A DNA stretch of 64,000 bases. Origin: Paenibacillus aestuarii (GTDB lineage: Bacteria > Bacillota > Bacilli > Paenibacillales > NBRC-103111). The notes under the pieces were generated by a model. That model had not been told where the DNA came from and ran no database searches. It worked only from the letters and a program-made list of their open reading frames with translations. The translations under genes and the position numbers were made by a program. Positions 25,608 to 34,259 of this stretch are shown in pieces (the stretch's first letter is position 1; every line of letters starts with the position of its first letter). The stretch lies in NCBI RefSeq assembly GCF_027789125.1, contig NZ_JAQFVF010000088.1, forward strand, positions 1 to 64,000, given 5' to 3'.

Positions 25608-26102
25608 TTGTTGAACCGTGTCATTCTTATCGGTAGGTTGACCCGAGATCCAGAACTTCGTTATACTCCAGCTGGAGTAGCTGTAACCCAATTTACACTT
25701 GCTGTAGACCGTCCGTTTTCGAACTCTCAAACAAGAGAACGCGAAGCTGACTTTATCAATATTGTAACATGGAGACAGCTTGCTGAAACGTGTGCCAATT
25801 ATTTGCGTAAAGGTCGTCTGACAGCAGTGGAAGGTCGCATTCAAGTGCGTAATTACGACAATAATGAGGGCAAGAAAGTTTATGTCACTGAAATTGTTGC
25901 CGATAATGTTCGCTTCCTGGAGTCCAGCAACAGCGGCAATCGAGAAGAGGGTTCAGGTGCAGGTTCTTACAATGCTAACGCTAGCCAAGGTAGTGGCGGT
26001 GGAGGCGGGGGCAATCGTTACGGTGGATCGCGCGAGCAGCAGGATCCTTTCATCGATGACGGGAAACCGATCGACATATCGGATGATGATTTGCCATTCT
26101 AA
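25608..26102 (+). CDS. ssb: Single-stranded DNA-binding protein
   Basis: A 164-residue SSB: OB-fold in residues 1-105 (MLNRVILIGRLTRDPELRYT), a Gly/Ser/Asn-rich disordered linker (about 110-148) and the conserved acidic tip DDDLPF that recruits repair and replication proteins. TTG start behind CAGGGGGG. It lies between rpsF and rpsR. Confidence 0.97.
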   Translation: MLNRVILIGRLTRDPELRYTPAGVAVTQFTLAVDRPFSNSQTREREADFINIVTWRQLAETCANYLRKGRLTAVEGRIQVRNYDNNEGKKVYVTEIVADNVRFLESSNSGNREEGSGAGSYNANASQGSGGGGGGNRYGGSREQQDPFIDDGKPIDISDDDLPF

Positions 26103-26125
26103 AGTAGAAAGGACTGAAAAGTACA

Positions 26126-26413
26126 ATGGCTTTCCAAAAAAGAGATAACAATGGCGAAGACCGCGGCGATCGCAAATTCGCTCCTCGTGGTAAAGGCGGC
26201 AAAGGCAAGCGCCGTAAAGTTTGTTACTTCACAGTAAACAAAATCAAGCACATTGATTATAAAGATATCGAGACGCTGAAGAAGTTCATCAGCGAGCGTG
26301 GAAAAATCCTTCCTCGCCGTGTAACTGGTACTTCTGCGAAATACCAACGCGCTTTGACTATCGCAATCAAACGCGCTCGTACAATCGCACTTTTGCCTTA
26401 CACAACGGAATAG
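26126..26413 (+). CDS. rpsR: Ribosomal protein bS18
   Basis: A 95-residue S18. The core from RRKVCYFTVNKI onwards is typical. It has a basic, Gly-rich N-terminal extension of about 15 residues compared with B. subtilis S18 (79 residues), as in other Paenibacillaceae. ATG with AAAGGA. It ends the operon before a terminator. Confidence 0.96.
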   Translation: MAFQKRDNNGEDRGDRKFAPRGKGGKGKRRKVCYFTVNKIKHIDYKDIETLKKFISERGKILPRRVTGTSAKYQRALTIAIKRARTIALLPYTTE

Positions 26414-26426
26414 TCTTCCAAAGAGA

Positions 26427-26452
26427 GCAGTCGGGAAACCGGCTGCTTTTCT
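26427..26452 (+). terminator. Terminator of the rpsF-ssb-rpsR operon
   Basis: An 8-bp stem with one G-U pair (GCAGTCGG/CCGGCTGC), a GAAA tetraloop and a TTTTCTTT tail. Confidence 0.85.
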
Positions 26453-26546
26453 TTATCCGTAAAGCTGTAAAAACAGATCTGGTGGATGGCTGCAGACAAT
26501 TCCAATTCGAATGAAATTTGAATATAGATATAAGATCGCGGCACTT

Positions 26547-26617
26547 TGTGGATAACAGTTTTTGCTGATATTGAAACAATTCACATGTGGATAACGTATT
26601 ATCAGTAATTACCCACA
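26547..26617. promoter_or_regulatory. DnaA-box cluster outside oriC
   Basis: Two perfect DnaA boxes on the minus strand (TTATCCACA at 26555-26547 and 26594-26586) and one near-perfect box on the plus strand (TTACCCACA, 26609-26617) lie within 71 bp. They are in the 311-bp gap between rpsR and the MazG-like gene, about 70-130 bp upstream of that operon's -10. They could titrate DnaA or regulate the gdpP operon. The rest of the gap holds the rpsR terminator and this promoter only. Confidence 0.7.
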
Positions 26618-26679
26618 GCCCCAACCAGTTGTGATCGTCAAGTCCTGTAGAGGCTTTCTTTTCTCACCCTCTTTTGTGG

Positions 26680-26685
26680 TATAAT
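26680..26685 (+). promoter_or_regulatory. -10 element of the MazG-like/gdpP operon
   Basis: A consensus TATAAT lies 40 bp before the MazG-like start codon. The best -35 at 17-bp spacing is TCTTTT, which is poor, so an activator or DnaA could matter. Confidence 0.6.
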
Positions 26686-26724
26686 TGTATGCATAGCCTT
26701 TTTTGGGGTTGGGAGAGATGACAG

Positions 26725-27036
26725 TTGCCAAATAGGGAAAGGGAAGTAGACCTCGCTAGGCGAGCCAAAGTGATCGAATGGCTCAAGACGGAAGTCGTTG
26801 ACCATGTTGCCCATTTATTGAAGGGCATATGGGAAGGAAGCCAAGTGAAAATTGTGGACGGATTAGCCAGCTTAATTTCCTGTGGATATATTTTGGGTAG
26901 AAGACTGGGAATCTCGTACCGCAGCTTGGACGAAGCTATTGTGGATAAAATGAAAAAGCATCGCCAAGACGGTCATCAGCTCGAAGACTGGTATGGCGAC
27001 ATCTCGGCTTTGGAAGAACATTTACGTAAGAGGTGA
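26725..27036 (+). CDS. MazG-like family protein
   Basis: A 103-residue all-helical protein resembling MazG-like proteins of Bacilli, with a KIVDGLASLISCGYILGRRLGIS core and a helix rich in Asp/Lys (DEAIVDKMKKHRQDGHQLEDWYGD). Canonical MazG proteins hydrolyse nucleoside triphosphates; whether the acidic catalytic set is complete here is unclear. It starts with TTG (26725) behind GGGAGAG and lies 6 bp before the DUF2232 gene, the first of a gdpP-containing operon. Confidence 0.75.
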   Translation: MPNREREVDLARRAKVIEWLKTEVVDHVAHLLKGIWEGSQVKIVDGLASLISCGYILGRRLGISYRSLDEAIVDKMKKHRQDGHQLEDWYGDISALEEHLRKR

Positions 27037-27042
27037 TCCCGT

Positions 27043-27960
27043 TTGGGGAATCGAAGTTGGCAGGGCATCATTTGGGCTATAGTGACGATTGCGTTGCTGT
27101 TATCCATGATGACTCCATTCATTATTTTCACAGTTAGTTTTCTAATGGTTCCAGTTCTCATGTTATACGTGAAATCGAGCACGAAGCGATTCGTCATTAT
27201 GTATGTGTTAAGCTTGCTGATCGTATATGCACTCACGGGATTGCATGGGATGTTTCTCCTCTCGGTATCGCTATTTTTTCTGCCGCCTGTACTGGTCATG
27301 GGGAATTTATATAAACGCAAAGCTGCAGCCCGTACAGTAATTACATCAGGTACAGTTACCTTATTAGCGGAATCTTTGCTTAGCCTTGTAATCGGTTATT
27401 TGCTTGGTTTTGATCCGATCTCGAAGTTTAAACAGTTTATGAGTGACTATGTGACAACAACGATGCCTCCAGGACTAAGGGAACTGCTGCCTAATGACCA
27501 TGACTGGTATGTAAATTTGATGGTGCAGGTCATTCCTTTATATCTCATCCTGTTCGCTTTGTTCTATGCATTCGTCTCACATGGAATTACACGTTGGTTT
27601 CTGAATAAAAGCGGAGAAGGGATTCCAGGGCTTCGTCCGATGAGAGAGCGGATGCTCCCCAAATCGTTCGTTTGGATCTATCTGATTGCATTCGTCTTGG
27701 ATCTGTTTATTGACCCGGCGTCAAACTCATTAATTGCCACTTTGCTGATGAATTTGCTGCCGATTCTGGTATTGGCATTTGCCATTCAAGCTCTTTGCTT
27801 TTTGTTTTATATAGCTCATGCGAACAAATGGAAGCCTATTCTGCCGATTGTTGCGATTGTTATACTTTGCTTTATGCCTCCATTTTTGTTCATCTACAGC
27901 TTATTAGGGGTATTTGATGTTGCGTTTCCAATCCGAGAACGGTTTAAGAAAAATTTATAG
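27043..27960 (+). CDS. yybS: DUF2232 (YybS-type) membrane protein
   Basis: A 305-residue polytopic membrane protein with about eight hydrophobic segments, matching the YybS family that precedes gdpP in Firmicutes. The function is not established. TTG start (27043) behind AAGAGGTGAT; it follows the MazG-like gene by 6 bp and leads into gdpP 18 bp later. Confidence 0.85.
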   Translation: MGNRSWQGIIWAIVTIALLLSMMTPFIIFTVSFLMVPVLMLYVKSSTKRFVIMYVLSLLIVYALTGLHGMFLLSVSLFFLPPVLVMGNLYKRKAAARTVITSGTVTLLAESLLSLVIGYLLGFDPISKFKQFMSDYVTTTMPPGLRELLPNDHDWYVNLMVQVIPLYLILFALFYAFVSHGITRWFLNKSGEGIPGLRPMRERMLPKSFVWIYLIAFVLDLFIDPASNSLIATLLMNLLPILVLAFAIQALCFLFYIAHANKWKPILPIVAIVILCFMPPFLFIYSLLGVFDVAFPIRERFKKNL

Positions 27961-27978
27961 GATTAGGAGCTAGTACGA

Positions 27979-29940
27979 ATGCCGAGGTTCCTTTTAAAGC
28001 GATGGCATGGCCAACACATCGTGTGGATTTTCGTTTTGCTCATCATTATGACCTTGATCATCTTTTCGTTCCAATGGGTACTCGGCCTGATCTGCTTAGT
28101 GCTGTGCGGTGTGCTGGTCTACTTCACCATGCAGGCAGAGACAGCATTTCGCAGAGAGCTGAATACCTACATCGGAACCATTACACATCGGGTGAAAAAA
28201 GCGGGCAACGAAGTTATGAGCGGCTTCCCGATCGGCATTATTTTATATAATGATGAGAAACGAATTGAATGGCACAACCCGTTCGTGGCAAAGATGCTCG
28301 ATCAAGAATCCGTCATAGGGGATTCGATATATGAGTATTTTCCTGACCTGAAAAATAAGAAAGAAAAAACCGATAAGTTCGAGCTAACGATCGGCAAGAA
28401 CATTTATCAGGTCTGGACGCGCCAAGAGGAGCGGTTGCTCTATTTCCGTGAAATCACGGAGCAAGCGCTGCTGGCCAAGAAATATGAAGATGAGAAGACA
28501 GCGATAGGTATCGTCATGCTGGATAATCTGGACGAGGCCACGCAAGGGATGGATGATCAGACGCGCAGTATTATGCTGGCGAAAGTGACGGGTGAAATCA
28601 CGGAGTGGGCCCAAAAGCATCATATTTACTTGCGGCGTACGGCATCGGACCGCTTCTTGATTTTGTTGGATCAGAGAGCTCTGCGTCGATTAGAGCAAAC
28701 GCGTTTTGAAATTTTGGATGATGTTCGGGAAATTACGATTGAAAACAAGCTGCCGCTGACCTTGAGCATCGGGATTGCCTCAGGCGCCGAGCAGCTGATG
28801 GAGCTTGGACAAATGGCCCAGATGGGTCTCGATATGTCGCTCGGCCGCGGCGGCGATCAGGTCACGGTGAAGGTCGGACAGCGCCTGTCGTTCTACGGTG
28901 GCCGTACGAATGCGGTGGAGAAGCGGACGCGTGTTCGCGCTCGTGTTATCTCTCATGCGTTGCGCGACTTGATGAAGGACAGCGACAAAGTCATCATTAT
29001 GGGGCATCGCTTCCCGGATATGGATTCGATCGGCGCGGCTGTCGGTGTCCTGAAGGCCGTCCAAGTGATCGGCAAAGAAGGATATATCGTGCTGGAGGGC
29101 GTGAACCCGTCGATCCAGAAGCTTATGGAGACGATCTCGGCCGATGAGCGCCTATACCGCTGGTTCGTGACGCCGGAGCAGGCGATGCAGATCACCACGC
29201 AGCGTACGCTGGCCGTCGTCGTCGATACGCATAAGGCGTCCATGGTAGCAGAGCCTAAGCTGCTGACGTTGACGCACAGAGTCGTTGTCGTCGATCACCA
29301 CCGCCGCAGCGAGGAGTTCCTGCAAGACGCTATCCTGGTCTACATGGAGCCGTACGCATCGTCTACGTGCGAGCTTGTCACCGAGCTGCTGCAATACATC
29401 AATGAGAAGCTCACGATGGAAGTTCTTGAAGCGACGGTCTTACTCGCTGGGATCGTCGTCGATACGAAGAGCTTCAGCCTCCGGACTGGCGCGAGGACGT
29501 TCGAAGCAGCCTCCTACTTACGCCGCAACGGAGCGGACTCCAGCCTCATTCAACAGCTGTTGAAGGAAGATCTGGATACGTATCTGGAGAGAGCAGATAT
29601 TATGAAGCATACCGAGACGCTTTACGAGCATATTGCATTGGCAGTTGCTGAGCCAAATCGTAAATATTCTCAGTTGATGATTGCCCAAGTAGCTGATACA
29701 TTGTTGAATATGACGAATATCATGGCATCGTTTGTAATCTGTGAGCGGCTCGACGGCTTGATTGGCATTAGCGCCAGGTCGCTTGGGCAAATGAATGTCC
29801 AGCTCGTAATGGAACGGCTTGGCGGAGGGGGACATTTGACCAACGCCGCAACGCAACTGGAAGGCACCTTAGAAGAAGCAACGAGACGATTGAAACAAAC
29901 ACTTGAAGAGATGCAGGAAGAGGAGGGACTTTTCGAATGA
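27979..29940 (+). CDS. gdpP: Cyclic-di-AMP phosphodiesterase GdpP
   Basis: The 653-residue membrane enzyme degrades c-di-AMP. Two TM segments (about 12-50), a PAS-like region (about 80-160), a degenerate GGDEF domain (about 170-300) and DHH/DHHA1 domains follow. Metal ligands are visible as H343, D347 and D349 (GHRFPDMDS), D416 (VVDTH), DHH at 439-441 and D495. The DHHA1 signature GGGGHLTNAA is near the C-terminus. It overlaps rplI by four bases. All catalytic motifs are intact. Confidence 0.96.
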   Translation: MPRFLLKRWHGQHIVWIFVLLIIMTLIIFSFQWVLGLICLVLCGVLVYFTMQAETAFRRELNTYIGTITHRVKKAGNEVMSGFPIGIILYNDEKRIEWHNPFVAKMLDQESVIGDSIYEYFPDLKNKKEKTDKFELTIGKNIYQVWTRQEERLLYFREITEQALLAKKYEDEKTAIGIVMLDNLDEATQGMDDQTRSIMLAKVTGEITEWAQKHHIYLRRTASDRFLILLDQRALRRLEQTRFEILDDVREITIENKLPLTLSIGIASGAEQLMELGQMAQMGLDMSLGRGGDQVTVKVGQRLSFYGGRTNAVEKRTRVRARVISHALRDLMKDSDKVIIMGHRFPDMDSIGAAVGVLKAVQVIGKEGYIVLEGVNPSIQKLMETISADERLYRWFVTPEQAMQITTQRTLAVVVDTHKASMVAEPKLLTLTHRVVVVDHHRRSEEFLQDAILVYMEPYASSTCELVTELLQYINEKLTMEVLEATVLLAGIVVDTKSFSLRTGARTFEAASYLRRNGADSSLIQQLLKEDLDTYLERADIMKHTETLYEHIALAVAEPNRKYSQLMIAQVADTLLNMTNIMASFVICERLDGLIGISARSLGQMNVQLVMERLGGGGHLTNAATQLEGTLEEATRRLKQTLEEMQEEEGLFE

Positions 29941-30383
29941 AAGTCATTTTATTGAAGGACGTTAAAGGTCAAGGTAAAAAAGGTGAAATCAAAGAAGTAT
30001 CGGAAGGCTACGCACAAAACTTCTTATTTGCCCAAGGATTAGCGGCTCCTGCTACGCAAGGCGCTGTTAAAACTTTGGATAACCAGAAGAAAGCTGAGCA
30101 GCGCCGCAAGGAAGAAGAAAAAGCGGAAGCACAGGCTCTAGGCGAGAAGCTAGGCGAAATGATGGTAACGATCAAAGCGAAAGCCGGTGAAGGCGGCCGT
30201 TTGTTCGGCGCAATTACGAGCAAGCAAATCGCGGAAGTGCTGGATAAGCAAAAAATCAAGATCGACAAGCGAAAAATCGTTTTGGACGATCCGATTCGTA
30301 CACTGGGCGTAACTAAAGTGCCGGTCAAATTGCACACGGATGTTACGGCTACTTTAAGCGTACAAGTGTTGGAAGAGAAGTAA
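29937..30383 (+). CDS. rplI: Ribosomal protein bL9
   Basis: The 148-residue two-domain L9, with N-terminal MKVILLKDVKGQGKKGE, the long connecting helix (about 40-80) and a C-terminal domain containing GRLFGAITSKQIAE. Start codon overlaps the gdpP stop (ATGA); dnaC follows 61 bp on, as in B. subtilis. Confidence 0.97.
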   Translation: MKVILLKDVKGQGKKGEIKEVSEGYAQNFLFAQGLAAPATQGAVKTLDNQKKAEQRRKEEEKAEAQALGEKLGEMMVTIKAKAGEGGRLFGAITSKQIAEVLDKQKIKIDKRKIVLDDPIRTLGVTKVPVKLHTDVTATLSVQVLEEK

Positions 30384-30444
30384 TCCATTCAGCTTATCTA
30401 TATGATGACAGCGAGACAAAACACAGAAAGGCGGGTACCTTGAA

Positions 30445-31809
30445 ATGAGCGGTGAAAATATGTTTATGGATCGCGTACCGCCCCAAAATATAGAAGCGGA
30501 ACAGGCTGTGCTCGGCGCTATTTTGATCCAAAGCGAGGCGCTGATCACAGCGATGGAGCGGGTCACAAGCGATGACTTCTACCGGGGCTCGCATCAGCGT
30601 ATCTTTGAAGCGATTGTCGAGCTTGCGGAGGAGCAGGAGCCGGTCGATTTAATTACGCTGACGGCACGTTTGCAGGATAAACAGCAGCTTGAAGAGGTCG
30701 GCGGCGTAACCTACCTCTCCCAGCTGGCCAATGCGGTGCCGACGGCCGCGAATATCGACTATTACGCAGCAATTGTCGAAGAGAAGTCGATGCTTCGCCG
30801 CTTGATCCGTACGGCAACGCAGATCGTCTCCGACGGCTATGCCAACTCCGAGGACGTCGGCGCTATGCTCAGCGACGCGGAGGCGCGCATCCTGGAGATT
30901 TCGCAGCGCCGGACATCCAGCGGCTTCATCGGCATCCGCGACGTGCTCATGGAAGTATTCGAACGCGTCGAGCATCTCTACTCCCATAAGGGAGGATCCA
31001 CCGGTATCCCGTCGGGCTTCGTGGATTTGGACAAGATGACGTCCGGCTTTCAGCGCTCGGACTTAGTTATCTTGGCCGCCCGTCCTTCCGTAGGGAAGAC
31101 GGCCTTCGCGCTGAATGTCGCCCAGAACGTGGGCGTACGCGCGAAGGAAACCGTCGCCATCTTCTCGCTCGAGATGGGCGCGGCGCAGCTCGTTACGCGT
31201 ATGATCTGCGCCGAGGCCAACGTCGATGCGAACCGCATGCGGACGGGCTATCTCGAAGGCGACGACTGGGAGAAGCTGACGATGGCGATCGGCGCGCTGT
31301 CCGAGGCGAACATCTTCATCGATGATACGCCGACGATTACCGTTGCCGATATTCGCGCCAAGTGCCGCCGGCTTCAGCAAGAGAAGGGCCTCGGCATGAT
31401 TCTGATCGACTACCTGCAGCTGATTGCCGGCCGTGGTAAAGGCGACAACCGTCAACAGGAAGTCTCCGAGATCTCGCGTACACTGAAGCAGATCGCCCGT
31501 GAATTGAACGTGCCGGTTATTGCGCTCTCGCAGCTAAGCCGGGGCGTTGAGCAGCGTCAGGACAAGCGTCCGATGATGTCTGACCTTCGGGAATCCGGAT
31601 CGATCGAGCAGGATGCCGACATCGTAGCGTTCCTGTACCGGGACGATTACTACGATAAAGAATCCGAGAAGAAGAACATTATCGAGATTATTATTGCTAA
31701 ACAGCGTAATGGTCCCGTAGGTACTGTAGAACTCGCTTTTTTAAAGCAATTCAATAAGTTCGTGAATATGGATCGAAGTCATCAGGAAGTAGCAGCCGGG
31801 CAGTATTGA
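30445..31809 (+). CDS. dnaC: Replicative DNA helicase DnaB-type (DnaC in Bacillus)
   Basis: The 454-residue hexameric helicase. N-terminal domain (PPQNIEAEQAVLGAIL), a linker and the RecA-like domain with Walker A ARPSVGKTA at 212-220 and Walker B-like LGMILIDYLQLI. ATG start behind AGAAAGGCGGG. The second half shows higher G+C at third positions than its neighbours but is intact. It sits between rplI and purA as expected. Confidence 0.97.
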   Translation: MSGENMFMDRVPPQNIEAEQAVLGAILIQSEALITAMERVTSDDFYRGSHQRIFEAIVELAEEQEPVDLITLTARLQDKQQLEEVGGVTYLSQLANAVPTAANIDYYAAIVEEKSMLRRLIRTATQIVSDGYANSEDVGAMLSDAEARILEISQRRTSSGFIGIRDVLMEVFERVEHLYSHKGGSTGIPSGFVDLDKMTSGFQRSDLVILAARPSVGKTAFALNVAQNVGVRAKETVAIFSLEMGAAQLVTRMICAEANVDANRMRTGYLEGDDWEKLTMAIGALSEANIFIDDTPTITVADIRAKCRRLQQEKGLGMILIDYLQLIAGRGKGDNRQQEVSEISRTLKQIARELNVPVIALSQLSRGVEQRQDKRPMMSDLRESGSIEQDADIVAFLYRDDYYDKESEKKNIIEIIIAKQRNGPVGTVELAFLKQFNKFVNMDRSHQEVAAGQY

Positions 31810-31830
31810 CGGCAGCTGCTTCTTTTTTTT
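31790..31830 (+). terminator. Probable terminator after dnaC
   Basis: AGCAGCCG (31791-31798) can pair with CGG...CTGCT (31810-31820) with a small bulge, followed by eight T residues. It overlaps the end of dnaC. Confidence 0.6.
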
Positions 31831-31857
31831 AGGGACATAAATTATTATTATGATCAA

Positions 31858-31931
31858 TTTCCGAACAATTATACATACCCATTTAGAATTGTTCGTTTTT
31901 CATTGACTTTGCAGGTGGGGACTGCTACACT
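31858..31931 (+). promoter_or_regulatory. PurR operator (two inverted PurBoxes) and purA promoter
   Basis: CCGAACAATTATA at 31861-31873 and its inverted partner TTAGAATTGTTCG at 31883-31895 have the CGAAC...GTTCG arrangement and spacing of Bacillus PurR boxes. Immediately downstream are -35 TTGACT (31903-31908), a 17-bp spacer and -10 TACACT (31926-31931). Repression of purA by PurR, relieved by PRPP, is inferred from the family. Confidence 0.85.
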
Positions 31932-32187
31932 AAAGACGTTGAAAAAAACCTTGATGAAGATTTCTCAGTACCAGAGGAGAATCGAGTTAGGGTCGTTTTT
32001 CATGCCGAAAGGAGAGTTCCTTTGCACGGAGTAAGTCCTTCTTCAGTTCTGAGGTTCAGACAGTGAAAGGGGCATCTCGCACGGACTGCACGCTTTAGTG
32101 CTTTAACGAAGTCCAACTTTCCTTTGGGTACAAAAAGCCATAGCGGCTCATTATGGGTGATTCGTCACCGTACGGAGGTAAGTGAAC
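31932..32187 (+). promoter_or_regulatory. Long structured purA leader, class not recognised
   Basis: About 250 nt lie between the promoter and the purA start. Hairpins visible are GATTTCTC/GAGAATC (bulged), AAAGGA/TCCTTT (32008-32023), TCTGA/TCAGA, a GGACT...AGTCC stem-loop enclosing GCAC/GTGC, AGCC/GGCT, and GGTGA/TCACC directly before the ribosome-binding site. The pair GAAAGG...GCACGGA occurs twice (32007-32030 and 32065-32085). It does not match the consensus of the riboswitches or T-boxes considered. Confidence 0.5.
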
Positions 32188-33474
32188 ATGTCAACAGTTG
32201 TTGTTGTCGGTACGCAATGGGGAGATGAAGGGAAAGGGAAAATCACGGATTTCTTGGCTGAGTCCGCAGAGGTTGTTGCTCGTTATCAAGGCGGTAACAA
32301 CGCGGGGCACACAATCCTGATTGGCGACAAGAAATATAAGCTGACCATGGTTCCTTCCGGTATTTTTTATAAGGATAAAGCTTGTGTCATCGGAAACGGA
32401 ATGGTCATCAATCCCGCGGCACTTATTGAAGAAATTAACTACATTCATGATAATGATTTTACAACGACAAATCTTAAAATCAGTGATCGCGCACATGTCA
32501 TTATGCCGTACCACCTGGTTTTGGACGGACTGGAAGAAGACCGTAAAGGCGATAGCAAAATTGGCACGACCCGCAAAGGGATCGGTCCTTGCTATATGGA
32601 TAAAGCAGCACGCAACGGCATTCGGATTGCCGATCTGATGGATCCAGAAGAGTTTGAGCTGAAGCTCAGACGCATCGTTGCTGAGAAGAACGTATTGATT
32701 GAGCAAGTATACGGTTCCCAGGGTCTTGACGTTGAACCTATTCTCAAAGAATACTTGGCCTACGCTGAAGTTCTTCGTCCTTACGTGACGGACACATCGG
32801 TCGTGCTGAACAACTACATCGATGAAGGCCGCCGCGTGCTGTTCGAAGGCGCTCAAGGCGTGATGCTGGATATCGACCAAGGCACGTATCCGTATGTAAC
32901 ATCTTCCAACCCTACAGCCGGTGGCGTATGTATCGGTTCCGGCGTCGGTCCGACAAAGATCCACAATATTATCGGCGTAGCCAAAGCGTATACAACACGT
33001 GTGGGCGATGGCCCGTTCCCTACGGAACTGAACAATGAAATCGGCGACTGGATTCGTGAAAAAGGCTTTGAATACGGTACAGTTACAGGCCGTCCGCGCC
33101 GTGTCGGTTGGTTCGACAGCGTCGTAGTTCGCCACGCGCGCCGTGTCAGCGGCATTACAGGTCTGTCTCTGAACTCTATCGATGTTCTGACAGGGCTGGA
33201 GACGGTCAAAATCTGCACAGGCTACATGTACCGCGGTGAGCTCATTGAGCACTATCCAGCGAGCTTAAAAGCGATCTCCGAGTGCGAGGCTGTCTATGAA
33301 GAGCTGCCAGGCTGGAGCGAAGACGTATCCGGTGCCCGCTCGTTGAGCGATCTGCCTGAGAACGCAAGACATTACGTGGAGCGTGTGTCTCAGCTGACAG
33401 GCATTCCGATTGCCATCTTCTCCGTAGGCCGCAACCGGGAGCAGACCAATATCGTTCGACCTATTTATGCATAA
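32188..33474 (+). CDS. purA: Adenylosuccinate synthetase
   Basis: The 428-residue enzyme makes adenylosuccinate from IMP, Asp and GTP, the first step from IMP to AMP. The N-terminal loop GDEGKGK is at 12-18, with the family motif GNNAGHT and the later GTTRKGIGP. An in-frame GTG lies two codons upstream, but ATG 32188 has ideal spacing from GGAGGT. A PurR operator and a long leader precede it; a terminator follows. Confidence 0.97.
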   Translation: MSTVVVVGTQWGDEGKGKITDFLAESAEVVARYQGGNNAGHTILIGDKKYKLTMVPSGIFYKDKACVIGNGMVINPAALIEEINYIHDNDFTTTNLKISDRAHVIMPYHLVLDGLEEDRKGDSKIGTTRKGIGPCYMDKAARNGIRIADLMDPEEFELKLRRIVAEKNVLIEQVYGSQGLDVEPILKEYLAYAEVLRPYVTDTSVVLNNYIDEGRRVLFEGAQGVMLDIDQGTYPYVTSSNPTAGGVCIGSGVGPTKIHNIIGVAKAYTTRVGDGPFPTELNNEIGDWIREKGFEYGTVTGRPRRVGWFDSVVVRHARRVSGITGLSLNSIDVLTGLETVKICTGYMYRGELIEHYPASLKAISECEAVYEELPGWSEDVSGARSLSDLPENARHYVERVSQLTGIPIAIFSVGRNREQTNIVRPIYA

Positions 33475-33481
33475 ATACAAA

Positions 33482-33522
33482 AATCCTCTAGGCTGTCTAT
33501 CAGCTTAGGGGATTTCTTTTTT
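33482..33522 (+). terminator. Terminator after purA
   Basis: A bulged 12-bp stem (AATCCTCTA..GCT with AGC..TAGGGGATT) is followed by TCTTTTTT. Confidence 0.85.
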
Positions 33523-33599
33523 AATAAGGGACTTAATGGGAGTGATTTCGTCAATACTGGGAGGTGAGAGATGATTATACGGCAGGAGTGATATTCATA

Positions 33600-34259
33600 A
33601 TGAAAATTGTCAGATGGTTAGTCAAAATTGCGGTTGGAACGGTCCTCGTTACAACGTTAACGATATTTACGACATGGTACGTGGTGAATATGGCGGTTGA
33701 AGATATTTTCCGACAATTTAACCTGCCTGCTATGGGTAAAAAGGTGCAATTTTCTGAGTTTGCGGCAAGAATGGCGGCAGAGCTGAATATAGTTAAGCCA
33801 AGAGAGGGGGGAGAACAAGCGAACGCCACGCCGAAGCCAACGCCAACCCCTGCGCCCAGCCAGGGAGCAAGTCCTTCGCCAACTTCAGTTGGCACTATCG
33901 GTGGCGTGCAGCCAAGCGGATCCGGCGCGAATTCCGCAACCGGCGCTTCGAACCAGGCGGAAGAGGATGCTGTGGCGGTTATGGGACGTGCACAAACCGA
34001 TGCAGATGCACAGAAGAAGGACATTGTGATATCGACGGAGGACTTTGCCAAAAAGAAAGACGCGCTTTCGAGCGATGATAAAATGAAAATTTTTTCGCTA
34101 ATCTACTCAAAGCTCCCGCAAAGTGAAGTCCAGCATTTCTCTGCGATCCTCGAGGACGGAATTACGGCAGACGAGTTAAAGGAGGTGGACCAAACGCTGA
34201 AAAAGTATTTAAACGAGCAAGAATATAAGCAGTTGATGGATATCATCAACAAGTACTAA
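33600..34259 (+). CDS. Membrane-anchored hypothetical protein
   Basis: A 219-residue protein with a single N-terminal TM segment (about residues 8-30), a Pro/Thr/Ser/Ala-rich linker (about 70-125) and a charged helical C-terminal domain (about 140-219). No family recognised. ATG 33600 is chosen because AGGAGTG precedes it. The frame is open back to a GTG at 33564, but another strong site (GGGAGGTGAG) serves a six-codon ORF at 33571. It overlaps the convergent gene at 34256 by four bases. Confidence 0.7.
   Translation: MKIVRWLVKIAVGTVLVTTLTIFTTWYVVNMAVEDIFRQFNLPAMGKKVQFSEFAARMAAELNIVKPREGGEQANATPKPTPTPAPSQGASPSPTSVGTIGGVQPSGSGANSATGASNQAEEDAVAVMGRAQTDADAQKKDIVISTEDFAKKKDALSSDDKMKIFSLIYSKLPQSEVQHFSAILEDGITADELKEVDQTLKKYLNEQEYKQLMDIINKY

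Noticed and set aside
31932..32187. Known riboswitch or T-box in the purA leader
   Set aside because: No T-box sequence, and no match to the guanine, lysine, SAM, glycine, M-box, c-di-AMP, c-di-GMP, ZTP or PRPP consensus as I know them.
32191..33252. 353-residue minus-strand open frame over purA
   Set aside because: PurA is intact on the plus strand with all motifs; the antisense product has no recognisable domain.
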